Shown here piece after piece: positions 10,600-22,712 of a DNA stretch of 64,000 nucleotides. The stretch covers positions 4,712,001-4,776,000 of the forward strand of contig JACGCM010001659.1 of the NCBI GenBank assembly GCA_014058105.1, read 5' to 3'. Position 1 is the stretch's first letter, and each line of letters starts with the position of its first letter. Source of the stretch: Kingdonia uniflora (Eukaryota; Streptophyta; Magnoliopsida; Ranunculales; Circaeasteraceae). The position numbers and the translations under genes were made by a program. The notes below the pieces were generated by a model. The model searched no databases, had not been told where the DNA came from, and worked only from the letters and a program-made list of their open reading frames with translations.

Positions 10600-12300
10600 A
10601 TCATGGTTACTTCTAGACGACCAACAACTAAAATCCAGCTCGATCTTTCAGTTGAGTCGGAGAAGCTTACAGAACTACGAGTGAATCTCCATTCCAAAAC
10701 ATAGAAGCGTAATGAGCTCGAACATCAGTTAACTCTTGACGAGAGCTCTGTGAGAAGGAGTTCGAAGCCGAGCGACAAGCTCATTTGACAACATTCAAAT
10801 GACATGAAGACCAGATGACAACCATGCAAACTACATTACAAGCTCTGCAAGATACTCAACAGGCTCCTTTAACAAGGGATCGCGATCAAGTGCTAGAAAC
10901 CTCTTAGGTTTTTACACGGGACAGATTGGGACCTCGAGGAACCACCAGAAAAACTATTTCTTGATATATTTAGCATGAACATCAGCCTTCCATTTATTTA
11001 GGTGGCAAAGTTTAGTCTGAAATCAACAGAGTCCACCGATTTTTTAAACGTCAGGAGGAAGAATAGCGACCTCAGCCTCAATTTCTAGCACGTGATCGTT
11101 TGAGTGAGGGTACCGGTACTTACAATTCTCAACCTCCTCATCAAGCCACTCAACCGACACGTCAATATGTCACACAATAGTATATGGATCAACGCATCAA
11201 GGAGTTAATCGAAGCACAAGTTCTGGGCACTACATAAGACCTTACCAAGTTTTAAAGAAGTCCAATTGCCATAGAACTATTTGATATAGAAATACCGAAA
11301 GGTTTTCATACTCCGTAAATTAGTAAATATAGGGGCACCGATCCAAAGGAGCACATTCAACAATACCATGATTCGTTGGGGTTGTATTCCAATCTAAACC
11401 ATATCCTCTGCCGTTTGTTCGCAACAAGTCTACAGGACGAACCACTCTGGTGGTTCCACTCTTTACATAAAGATTCTAAACTCACATTCGATCAGTTGCA
11501 GAAATATTTCATCAAGACTTATGCTCACAACCGAGATAATGAAGAGAATTTATATTATTTTATTAGTCTTAAACAGATACACAGAGAGAAACTCGAGGCT
11601 TTTGCAAAGAAGTTTTTGGAGCTCACGCATAAATAGACAATCTCGATCAGAAAATAGTTGTTACTGCTTTCACCAACGCGCTCCAGTTCAACTGCAAGGT
11701 TAAAAAGCACCTCTTCCTTAACAAACCTGTGACCTTGGATGATATATTCACCAAGGTTAATGGCTATGTTGACCTAAAATAAATGATGTCCGAAAGGCAT
11801 AAATCTACTAAATCTGTCCTAACTATGAAAGGTCCATCCACAGATTGAAATACTGAACTAAAAGAGGATCGAGGTGATCAAAAGCGCTCTAAGGAAAATA
11901 CTGACAACCCTCAGAAAGGCGGTTTACTACCCAAACCGGTCCTCCCTAAGATGAATGCTTGAATCTCAATAATTTTTCTAATCCTCTCCAAGGATAAGCT
12001 ACACCGTCCTTCTTAACCATTAGAACCAATCGAGAGCCGTACGTACTATATGCATCACAAGGTAAATCATCATTCTACTGACAGCTGCTATGCTTTACAA
12101 AGGTTGCTGGAATTCATTTTCAAGGAGGGACGGATATATGAATACATTATTGACTTGGAATGATACAAGGATGACAGCTATACGAACCAGCTCAAAGTAG
12201 TCCAGGTCAAAGATCAAGCTGAGGAGAAACATCTCTGCCATATGTACCACAACAACATGATCGAAATCCATCAAATCACCAACTCTTGCCAATTCTAATG
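10600..12300 (+). pseudogene. Tat copy 1 gag (degenerate)
   Basis: Gag would form the virus-like particle. The N-terminal part near 10610 reads TTKIQLDLSVESEKLTELRV and then hits stops. The conserved capsid-like core is clearest at 11340-11640, with GLYSNLNHILCRLFATSLQD and the PLWWFHSL motif followed by FDQLQKYFIKTYAHNRDNEE. This is the arrangement of the plant Retrotrans_gag domain. A basic C-terminal region follows with a remnant of a Cys/His segment near 12040-12090. At least half a dozen stops or frameshifts are present. The - strand element at 37246-58670 has a homologous gag with different lesions. Confidence 0.82.
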
Positions 12301-12469
12301 TAGGAGACTGTCAGAATTCTGGGATCTCACACCTCAAGATAAAGAAGCCAAACTTTTACCCGAGTCGAGCAATCGTTGGCTTGGGATCTCATTCGAAGAT
12401 TGCGATATTATTCATATAAAATATTTATATCATAATGCATTAGTCATAATGCTGAAGATAAAGATGTTT

Positions 12470-15400
12470 GTCATGCACACAATGATGATCAATACTGGAA
12501 GTGGTATTGAGATTCTTTTTCAGAGCACAATCGACCAAATGGGATTGGCCAATCAAGTTATTCCAAGCGATACCGATATCAATGGATTCAATAGTTTTAA
12601 AGAAGAGTGAGTAGGCAAGATCATCTTACCTATTACCGCAGGACTAGCCACCATCGATGTCGTCTTCTACATTATCAATGCTAAATCTCGTTATCTCAGG
12701 GTTATGGACCACTGCTGGATTCACAACATGGAAGCTATCGCTTCCACCTATCATCAAGTACTCCGCTTCATGCACAATAATGGTATCTATGAAATCAAGG
12801 GTAGTCAAAAGCTTTCTCGAGCTTGTAAAAATACTCTCTCTGCCATTCTAGATACCTCAGACAGATACGCTACAAAGCAATTACAGAAAGCTGATCACAT
12901 TGATGATCATCCTTTAACAAAAGAGCCTACAAAATACGTCAACATTGATGAACCTAGCAGATGAACTTTTATCGGTTCCAAACTGGTCCAGCATGATAAT
13001 GATGCTCTTATTCAATTCTTTTGATTGAATCGAGACGTTTTTGCGTAGACCTTCGATGAGATGCCTGGGGTCGATCCGGCAAAGGCATGCCACAAATTGG
13101 CCATTAACATTAACGCCACAGTGGTCAAATAGAAATAACAACGACTATCACCTTGCCTTCGAGATGACGTTAATATGGAGATTGAGAAATTGATCAAAGT
13201 GGGATTCATTCGAGAAGCCAAGTATCCAGATTGGATATCCAACATCATTGTTGTCCCCAAGAAGAATGGAAAAGTCCGAGTTTATATAGATTTCACAAAT
13301 CTAAATAAACACATTCCAAAGGATAGTTTCTCTCTTCCCAACATCCATCAAATTCTTGATTCCATAATAGGTCACGAACTTCTATCTATGATGGACGCTA
13401 CTTCTAGATATAATTAGATTCTATTCTTAGAAGAAGATTAAGAAAAGACCACTTTCATCACTAAAAGAGGACTTTATTACTACAAATTCATGCCCTTTGA
13501 ACTCAAAAACGGAGGCGTGACTTATCAACAGTTGATGAGTACTATGTTCAAAGCACATAATGAGAAAGTCATACAAGTCTACATTGATGATCTTTTGTGC
13601 ATGAGCATACAGTCAGTCAATCACATTACAGATCTTAATACAATATTTAACATTTTTCGATCTTACCAGATGCGACTCAACCCTGATAAGTTTTAATTCG
13701 GAGTACATTCAGGCCGATTCCTCGGCCATCTCATCAGCAAGAAAGTAATTGAGGCCGATCCAGATTAAATTTAAGCTCTCCTCAACAAGCCATCACCAAA
13801 GACGATGAAAGACGTATAAAAACTTACTGGCAAGATTGCCGCTATCAACCGATTCGTTTAAAAAATCATCAGGTCACTGTCGTTGGCTGTTTCTACTACT
13901 CTGCGGTTATACCAAACGAGGAAAAGTTCAGCCCAATACAGAGATCCAATGGACATCAAAATGCGAGGCAACCTTTTAGGATCTCAAAACCTATTTGGAA
14001 AAGTCTCCCATAATGACCACCCCAATAGATAATGAGGAACTGATCATCTACTTAGAAGTAAAAATACTTCTATAAGCTCGGTTCTCATTCGAATTGAAGG
14101 GAAAATCGAGAAGCCAGTCTACTTCATCAGCAAACCCTCTCTCCAGTAGAAATGAGGTATTCTAAAATTGAGAGACTCTTTCTAACTCTTGTTTACACTT
14201 CATAAAAACTTAAGCACTACTTCCAAGCTTATTCACTCAAAGTCATGACGAATACCCACTTCAGGAAGTTTTGTCCATGAAAGAAAAATCTAGGATAGTG
14301 CAACAATGGCCAATCAGTCTGGGAGAACATGATATCAAGTTTGAACAATGACATTCAGAAAAGGGTAAGGCCGTTACCTATTTTCTCACAGATTTTCCAG
14401 TGGAAGATCCCGAGTGGGAGGAGCACAATCTTGACCTTGCAGACGAAATTATAGAAGATCCACCTACCAAAGAATTTGATGAGAGAGCTGAATAGATTAC
14501 AAGGAAAGAGTAGAGACTTCTTACAGATGGATTAGCAGGACCTGCAGGGTCAGGAATTGGAATCGTACTGATTACCCCTTCCAACGAAAGAATTGTGAAA
14601 TCTATCCGTTTAGATTTTGAAGCCTCCAACAATGTCACCGAATACGAAGATCTCATTCATGGACTCAACCTTACACTTGAGCTCGGTATCCCAGAACTCT
14701 CAGTCTACGCAAATTCTCCACTCATCGCCCACCATTTCTCTGAGCAATATAAGAAGAATGGCAAAATGATCAAATATGCAGCCCTTGTTGCAGATAGGAT
14801 GAGCTAGTTTACGAAGGCAACTCTGGATTATCTTCCACGAGGTAAAAATAGATATGCCGATTCCTTGGCTTATCTAGTCTGGGTCTTGGGTACAAAAGCT
14901 AGATATCTCTAGATCGAAGTGATATCAACCCCTAACATTGATCGTATTTTTGTATGCACGATCAACACTGGGGGTGATAAAGAGGAGGATGACGATTGGC
15001 AAAAGCCCTTCCTTGCTTGCCTTGGCACTGACAACGAATGCAAAGTACCCCTTCCAGCAGATCCAGAAGAATGATGACAGCTGATCGAAAACTCAAAGTG
15101 CTATATAAATCAAAATAGTTTTTTATATCGCCGTTCAGTCAAATGGCCTTATCTCAAGTGCCTTTCTAGAATGAAAGCAGACGAGATGCTCCGCGATTTA
15201 CATGAATGGGCTTGTGGTTTCCATGCCGCAGGTCGATCACTCGCTAGCAGAGCCATTATACAAGGAGGATTCTTGCAAGGCATGCGCAAACAAGAAGAAG
15301 AGTACTCACGTAAATGTGATACATACCAACGACATGGACAAATGATTTGTGCCCTTGCGCTCGAACTACATGCAAGCAAGGTGTTCTGGCCATTCAAGAG

Positions 15401-16253
15401 ATGGACGCTCGATCTTGTCGGTCAATTTCCTAATTCTCTAGGAAACCGCCGATACCTGCTCGTAGCTACAAATTATTTTACAAAATATGTAGAAGCAATT
15501 CTACTTTGTCAAACTAGAGAAGAAGAGGTCATCTCTTTTATATGGGAACACATCATTACTCGGTTTGGATGTCTCCACCTAATTCGTATTGATAATGGGC
15601 CACAATTCGTTGGAGAAAAAGTCATAACTTTCCTCAACAAATACAGTATCATCCACTCACTATCTAATCCCAACTACCCTTAAGGCAATGGCCCAGCTGA
15701 AATCTCCAACAAAACCATCGTGGATGAACTTAAAAAAAGGCTCCACTTACAAAAAAAAGAAAACTGGGTACGAAAGCTTCCTCATGTCTTATGGGCATAT
15801 CATACCATACCACTCCACATCAATCTACCGGCTGTACCCCATTCCTCCTCGCCTATGGCACTGAAGCCGTTATTCCAACATAATATCATCATCCAGTCAG
15901 AGATCACGAGCTAACTGACGAAGAAAATGAGTTTGAATTGGTCTGCAACCTCAATTGGATTGATGAGACTAGGGAATAAGCTATTGCCAACCTAGGTCGA
16001 TATCGCCATATGCTTGCTAGTTTGTATAACATACGAGTTCAAAGCCGTACTTTCCAAATTGACGATCTCGTCCTTAGAGAAATCCCTCAACACAGAAAAG
16101 AGGTACATATCGGGAACTGGCTCAAAATTGGGAGGGTCCATTCCTAATCACTGGTCTTACTGGCCTGGGATCATATTACCTCATGACCGTTGAAGGAGTT
16201 CATATCTCAAATACTTGGAACACTAGGCGACTGAAATGGTACTATCGTTAAGT
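12470..16253 (+). pseudogene. Tat copy 1 pol (protease, RT, RNase H, extra RNase H, integrase; degenerate)
   Basis: Domains appear in the usual gypsy order. The protease near 12485 reads INTGSGIEILFQ, with Asn where the catalytic Asp of DTG should be. Reverse transcriptase (about 13150-13770) has GFIREAKYPDWISNIIVVPK and the VYIDDLL active-site box. The RT-linked RNase H (14100-14400) is poorly kept. A second RNase H of the archaeal-like type (14520-14900) has LTDGLAGPAGSGIGIVLIT, FEASNNVTEYEDLIHGL and the YLPRGKNRYADSLAYL end. Integrase (15160-16250) has the zinc-region remnant, LDLVGQF, RIDNGPQFVGE and a Glu in the third position. Stops interrupt every domain. Presence of the second RNase H is the main reason for the Tat assignment. 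Confidence 0.9.
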
Positions 16254-16487
16254 CCCTCACTACTCTATTTTAAATTCTCGCTTTTTCCATTCCAAAAATG
16301 AGATTTTCATCTCCATACAATGTATATTCTATTCTATTCAATGAAAATTTCTAAGTTTATTCCAACACAACTCTCTACTTATGTAGACAATATATAGATT
16401 AAAGCAAAAGTAATACTAGATTTCAATCAACCTCTATTCTGGTTAAAGAAAAGGTAAAACTAGCTTTCAAACCACACTCTATACGTA

Positions 16488-17055
16488 CTCTACAATTAAA
16501 ATGAAGGTAATACTAGTTTTTAATCAAAGAACTCTACCAGACATAATATAAAACAAAGGTAAAACTAGCTTTTATTTCTTAATATGGCTGTGACAATTAT
16601 ACTCTGCGATTAAATGAAGGTAATACTAGTTTTCAATCAAAGAACTCTACTAGACATAAGATAAAGCAAAGGTAAAACTAGCTTTCGTCTCTCAATATGG
16701 CTACGATGATTATACTCTGTGATTAAAATGAAAGTAATACTAGTTTTCAATAAAAAACTCTACCAAACATAAAATAAAGCAAAGGAAAAACTAGCTTTCA
16801 TCTCTCAATATGGCTGCGACAATTATACTCTGCGATTAAAATGAAGGTAATACAAGTTTTTAATCAAAGAACTCTATGAGACATAAGATAAAGTAAATGT
16901 AAAACTAGCTTTCATCTCTCAATATGGCTGCGATAATTATACTCTGTGATTAAAATGAAGGTAATACTAGTTTTCAATCAAAGAACTCTACCAAACATAA
17001 GATAAGGCAAAAGTAAAGCTAGCTTTCGTCTCTTAATATGTCTGCGACAGATACT
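16488..17055. repeat. tandem repeat, five copies of about 113-114 bp
   Basis: The segment 'attaaaatgaaggtaatac' recurs with its ATG at 16501, 16614, 16728, 16841 and 16955, giving periods of 113, 114, 113 and 114. Each unit also holds 'aaaactagctttc' and 'aatatggctgcga'. It lies exactly between the end of pol (+) and the end of the antisense genes (-), that is, in the 3' untranslated zone of both. Tat/Ogre elements are known to breed tandem repeats in this zone. Confidence 0.93.
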
Positions 17056-17059
17056 TTTT

Positions 17060-18536
17060 TAGGTTACATATACAGCCACTAGAAAAGATTTTTTTCTGCT
17101 ATTGGGAGGTCAGCTACGCTTTCCCCTACAACAGGAGGACGACCAGCCATACATTATCAAGCTCGAACAGCCACAGTAATCCTGCCTTGCTCTACCAATT
17201 TAGTAGGTCAAGAACCTAACTCCATTTCCATGGAGTACATACAGTTTCCTTGATCTATATAAGATATATAAACACATCCTTTATCCGACAAATAGACGTG
17301 CAAGGTACCCCTCTCTAACTTGAGCCTTCTAATTTCCTCTACAAAATATGTAATCACTGCAACTAACATCTCTGAGTGCAATGCCTCCGGCATAACCATC
17401 TTAAAAAAATTCTTTTTTTATGTTTTAAGGTGCTCCTTCAACCTCTTGTACTGTGCTTCTTGCCATTCTATTTGACTATCTGCGCGGGACGTATATTCGA
17501 TGTTCTCCTTTGCCTTCTCATTAGCTTTAGCTGATTTAGCCTGGTTTATTACCCTCAATTCTACCACCTGGGCACGAAGTTCCTCAAGCTCTCTGTCTAT
17601 ACCTATCCCAACAGGGGATTTCCTTAATAAATCATCATTTTTCCTTATTAAAATCTCCTTACCTTTGATAACCCGCTCTAACTCTTGTTCCCTGGCAAAA
17701 GTTACGTCTAACTAACCTTGGCACTCCCTTAATCGCTCATTTCCTTTTTGTACGTGACCTTGTGTTTGAGCTACATTTCCCTCCAGCTCTCTGATTCGAG
17801 TTGATAGGCTAACCATATCCCCTTGAATAATGGAAATATTGGCATCACCCTTATTCTACTTTGAGCGCTCTCCTGCCTCAGTATTTTTGGCACGGGAATT
17901 GGCCTGAGCCAAAACGGTCTTCAACTGCGCCACCCTCTCATTCAAATCATCACATTTCCTTTGCACCAACAGAAACTCTATATCTTTAGAAGGCAAAGCT
18001 GCAGTCAACTGCTCAGCCACAATTTCAAAGTTTAATAGGTTATCTTGAGCTCTTTTAAGCTCGCTATCTTTCTCAACCATTTTCTTCTTCAATTGCTCTA
18101 GTTCGGTTATGGTACTCACTAGATAAGCTCGAGTATGTTCTTGCTCATTCTTTTTGCTGATTATTTGGTCCTTCAGATTGGCCACAAAATGGTGTAACTC
18201 TTTCTCTGACATTTCTAACGCCTGTATATGGTATCGAGCCATGTCAGTCTCCCTACTCTTTACCATCAGCGCATTATTCTGGCTTTTAAGTTTTGCTACC
18301 TTTTCCTTCATCTCCGCGAGCTCTTTTTGCCCTTTACTAATTTTGGCATCCTTCTTCTTGATCTTCCAATTGAGGTCATCAACGGTTTGAGTTACCTCAA
18401 AGAACTTGAAATGTACCTTTACATGTTGATCTTCCCTATCTTTATTTGCCTCTCTCATTCTATCAGACGCCATCGTAAACTCTTGGTTACATTGGCATGC
18501 CTTTTCTTCTCTCAAAAAAGTTGATTCCAATTCGAC
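17060..18536 (-). pseudogene. aORF-D: antisense coiled-coil protein of Tat copy 1
   Basis: It runs against gag-pol. An exon opens after an acceptor GTGTAG at 18537-18542 with VELESTFLREEKACQCNQEF. It is open for about 225 codons to 17856, then continues with stops to about 17060 (LEGNVAQTQGHVQKGNERLR, and a final segment ending MEMELGS near 17208). Composition is Lys/Glu/Leu rich with heptad-like spacing, for example KKKDAKISKGQKELAEMKEK, so a long coiled coil is expected. No catalytic motif is seen. It could be 3' exons of aORF-C or a separate gene; a short exon-like piece at about 18895-18995 lies between them. The copy at 51130-51860 aligns over the whole exon. The molecular function is unknown. 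Confidence 0.65.
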
Positions 18537-19106
18537 CTACACATCACAAATACAATATATCAAGTTCGATTCAGGATACTCACTCAATACATACACCTTA
18601 TTTCTAATAAAATTTCTATTTTTTGACATCTACTGTGTGAAACTGCTTCTAAACTTAAGGTCGAAGTATGATCCCAATTTGATGAACAATAACATATACT
18701 TCAAATTCCAAGGTACACATTCTCTATATTCTAGTTTTTTCAACACTTTGATATTATCTATACACAATTGATTACTACTGCCCCTAAACTGTTAGCAAGT
18801 TTTTGGTATATTTCTTCGTTCTAATTTTTACTTTGTAGCTCTAGAGTAATGAAGCATACAAGTCAAATATTTATTGTTCTTTTCTAACCTGTAGCTCCGC
18901 TTACGAAGGCAATAGGGATGCTGAGGCGCCTTTCTCCTTAGCGAGCTCATTCTCTAATTCTTTTATTCTGAGGTGCATGTCCTTAAGTTCCTACAATAAG
19001 GTTTACAAGTACATCTTAGCCTACAGAGGTTTATCCAACAAACAATGTTCCAAATGATTACAACATTTCAAACCCTTCACAATCACACAATCAAAGAGTT
19101 CACATT

Positions 19107-20983
19107 CTAATCTACCTTCTCATTCACTTCCTTTGGACGCTTATTGTCATCTCCTTGGTTGTCTCCCATAATTTTGGGAGAGACACCATCTAACACGTCT
19201 ACGACTCCAACCGCAACATCATCCACCTCATCATCTTCCTCCTCCTCAACATAGGTGTCCGCCATAATGTTATTCACCTCAGTTTTGGAGTACCCCATTT
19301 TTAGGAGGTGGCGCCCAAGTCTATCACACTGGATTACCACCTCTTCCAGATTCTTTCCCGCATCCGCTGTCAGCTCATTGATCTCCACCTCTTGAGATGC
19401 CCTCAAGGAGTCCAGTCGCTTCCCCTCCCTAACTAAGTCAACTTTCAAACGAGCTACCTTCTTCTCGAGCTCAGCCTTCCCCTTTTCAAACTCGTCTTTC
19501 TTCTCCTCCACCTCGAGGAAGATCTCCTTCATCAAACGAGCAACCTACAAAAACGCAATAATTATTGACCACATTATTAGCTCGAATCATCATGCAGAAT
19601 TCAGCAAATGCTCAAATCATCAAACTTACCATTTTACTCATCTTTTCCTCACCATTGTGAACTGCAAGCTTCCCCTATCCTCCACCACTTTCAACTCATA
19701 TTCTTCACCAAGTCGATCCTCTACGGCCTTCACCCCAGTCAATTGGGAAGGAGGGTCAACCCTTCTCTTTTTTGCCCCTCCTTCGACCTTACTATTTTCT
19801 GTGGTTCCAGAGGTCGAGCCATGCTTCAACATCATCTTCTTTGGAAACACCTAAGATAGCTTGCTCGACGTAGTAGACTCTGACACATCCGTAAAGTCTA
19901 CTTTGGAGGCCTTGGGCAAGACCACCCGTCTTTCTCCATCAGCTCCCCCCTTCTTACTGCCACCAACACCAATTATTAGCCTCGTTGTTTGAGACTTTTG
20001 AACTTTCTCGGACTGGCTGTTAGCACGTTTCCTTCTGCTAATTCCAAGTTCTTTCAGTACAGCCTCGAGCTCGATCGCTTCCTGAGCAACAATATCTAAC
20101 AGGGACTCCTTCTTCGTCACCTTCGAGTGAGGACCTGTTAGACAACAACGCATTATCACCAACATAGCAATATACAATTTCAAAATTTTAATATTAGACA
20201 TTATACATTGTAATACTTACTTTGTTTCACAGTTCTACACAAAAGTTTAATTGGTTCTTCATCATCTCTCTGCAGGCAATCACCCTTTACCCATGTCACA
20301 TTATCATTCTACATTCGACCTGCTGAATTCTGATCAAAGAAAATAAGTCGAATCAAACTCACAAAAAAGTATGCCCCTCCACATGCAGAATAGTTTTTTA
20401 CGCCATTAAACTATAAGACATCTTCAGGAGATATCCTCATCTCAACCTCATCTTCCTCCCACAACTTATTCAAAAATTCACAGACATTTATTACGTCCCA
20501 CATGTTCCCGTTCAACTGAACAGGACACGCCCCAATGATATTCATAATCCCTTTCGAAAGATTTCTAAGGGGCAGACTTAACCCGTACTCCAATTGAGAC
20601 AAATAACATAGAAAACCCTCTTCTAGGTCGCCATGGACATTTCCATCATAATACTCCAAGGAGATTGATTCGTCTAACCCCCTATTTAATTTCTCCTTCT
20701 CTAAATTAGCCAACAAATAGAAATGTTCCACCCCAGATCCTACCATACAACTTCAAAAATGCCTACCGACATATTCTACGAAGTTGCCTCATCTTCCTCC
20801 TACAAGAGCTTTGGCTTTATAAAACTCTCTAAACATATCGGAGTTTGGAGGATATGATACTAATTTTTCAAGAAAATCTAGAAATTAAACAACTTCTACT
20901 CCATCCTCCCTATCGGATATTACACTTTCAGACTCAGCCGAACGACAGGAGGTCGAAGCCTCTAGAATAGGTGAAGTCTCCAT
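19107..20983 (-). pseudogene. aORF-C: spliced antisense gene of Tat copy 1 (gypsy-type 'transposase_28'-like)
   Basis: ATG at 20983 (METSPILEASTS). Exon 1 to 20221 holds a block of about 230 aa with LEYGLSLPLRNLSKGIMNII, CPVQLNGNMWDVINVCEFLN and a VLxF..GVKKLFY segment. This layout resembles the plant proteins filed as 'putative gypsy type transposon' (Transposase_28); that assignment is inference. Intron 1 (20135-20220, donor GTAAGTA, acceptor AACAG) and intron 2 (19545-19629, GTAAGTT..TAG) are short and clean. Exon 3 (19544-19107) is a coiled coil, KAELEKKVARLKVDLVREGK, then MGYSKTEVNNIMADTYVEEE and an acidic end, EKVD-stop. Several stops are present in exons 1-2. Homologues sit at 40687-43028 and 46860-51010 with the same first intron. 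The product was probably about 540 aa. A role in integration or silencing escape is speculation. Confidence 0.75.
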
Positions 20984-21462
20984 ATCAACTACAACTCTAC
21001 AGTGGATTTGATTATACACAAAACTCCTTACGATCGACCTACATACAGGTCCAAGTATTTTATCATAATCTTTTACATATACATTACTTAGATACGTATA
21101 TCATTCGTATCTCTTTTTTCAAATATATCTAACAGATTTTTATAGATTGCTATAAATAGTAATTTATAGATTTGAATACCACAAAAAAGGATTTTCAAAA
21201 GAAACACATTCATAGTATCACAAATCATCTACTAACCTTTTATGTTAGAATATGAATCTGATGCAACACCAAATCTTTCCCCTCACAACGGTGCTATATA
21301 ACCACCTTTATGACTTAGTCTCTACAACTCTCTCTCACTTTGATTGTTGATCACTCTCGGTTAAATTCTCACAAAATTCTTTGTTATATTTTTTCTCCTT
21401 CATCTTTCAATGCTCTTCCAGTTTTCAGAAGTTGATAAATGTTTGAATGAAGAAGATAAAAC

Positions 21463-21472
21463 ATTATTTATA
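21463..21472 (-). promoter_or_regulatory. TATA-like promoter of aORF-C (Tat copy 1)
   Basis: Read on the minus strand, TATAAATAAT lies about 480 nt upstream of the aORF-C ATG and is preceded by a CCAGCAGTCA box 16-20 nt away. The other two Tat copies have the same pair of motifs at the same place (40172-40181 and 46381-46390). Conservation across copies supports a core promoter outside the LTR. Confidence 0.6.
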
Positions 21473-21908
21473 TTTTTTCTCCCTGACTGCTGGCAGTTAT
21501 TGGAACTGAGGCATCCCTTCCATAATTAATATTAGACGTCTTGCACCTTTTCGGTGAAAATACCTTCCCATCATTGCTCCTACCTTATGTTTTAATATAT
21601 TTTCATCTCTCTATCCCAAATCTTCCTCTGACCTTCTTACACTCAAGATGACTCAACACTAGCACGTAATCAAACTTTCTCTACAATTACACCAGAGATA
21701 AAATCAAAAGCTGCATGCCTTTTCTAATTTTGCTTCTTCTACTTATAGAAGCACTGACGTCATTTCCAAAGCTCTCAACATTTCATAAATATTTAAATTT
21801 ATTTTTCACAATAGTCACAAACAATATTTGCTACAAAAGAGGACAAATTCGAACTTTATTTTCATTACATTTCTTTGACATTTATTCGAACTTCTACAAT
21901 TCACTCCA

Positions 21909-22262
21909 TTACATATAATTACACTTAAAGCATCCCAGATGTCCTGGGGAGCCACACCTGATCAATTCGCCGCCAACAATCCTCACATCTTATAATTCGA
22001 TCTCTTCTTCAGCAATTAATCTTGCAGTCTCTTTTTGGGCTGAAGGTTCCATAATCACTTCCTGGAATAACTCCTCATAGAAGCGACGTCCTAACTCAAG
22101 TTCCTTACCCATCCAGTCTAACCCTTCAAACTGATACTCGGTCACAGGCAAGTCAATATCATAATCTAACAAGCCTAAAATTCGTTCCTGTACTTCAGTT
22201 ATCTTTACCACCAACTGTCCCTCAGTGGCATAACGAATTTTCTCAGATTGAGTCCACACCAT
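21909..22262 (-). pseudogene. aORF-B: small antisense protein of Tat copy 1, about 117 aa
   Basis: ATG at 22262, MVWTQSEKIRYATEGQLVVK, then EVQERILGLLDYDIDLPV, LDWMGKELELGRRFYEELFQ and a C-terminal motif C-x-SPGH-x-GCF-x-CNYM. One nonsense change (GAA to TAA after EEEIEL) separates the motif from the body. The family is unrecognised. The same protein occurs at 39365-39715 and 45535-45888 with the C-terminal Cys/His motif kept, so it was once under selection. The motif resembles a small zinc-binding site, but no metal ligand set is proven. A TATA-like sequence (22302-22311) lies about 40 nt upstream, giving a short leader. Confidence 0.7.
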
Positions 22263-22301
22263 TTCAATTTTCTTCTACCTATTTAAATGCTCATTTTCCC
22301 C

Positions 22302-22311
22302 TATTTATACA
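22302..22311 (-). promoter_or_regulatory. TATA-like promoter of aORF-B (Tat copy 1)
   Basis: On the minus strand TGTATAAATA lies 40-50 nt upstream of the aORF-B ATG. The outer - strand element has the same TGTATAAATA at 39313-39322, at the same distance from its aORF-B. The third copy has a decayed AAATATATTAAT there. Confidence 0.55.
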
Positions 22312-22712
22312 GTTTTCTAGATTACTTCAAATCCCCCACAATTCATATTTTTATTCTGTTCTCTAACAACAGAAATCTCTAGTATCATAGGTAAAATTAT
22401 TTAAACTTATCTATCCACATCAACTTCAGTGAATTCGGCCTACTCCATCTTGGACTTATTTTTTTCAAATCTAATATTTCAGAGCTACCTCCTTGAGTTT
22501 GAATTTCCAATTCATATATATAATAGGCCTTCTACAATTATCTCTCCCAATGATTCTTGGTTATTCAGTTCGAAAATGAATTCTTACACATCTTTTATGT
22601 TATAAACACATATTTACAGCTTGATTACTATAATATATTTTGTAGTTCCAATCTCATACATTTCATTTTATCCTCTATTCGTAAATCCTTGAATTATTCA
22701 TAGCTCGATTTT

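Noticed and set aside
18154..18524. Plus-strand frames over the aORF-D coiled coil
   Set aside because: Leu/Ser/Phe-rich shadows of the Lys/Glu-rich minus-strand protein.
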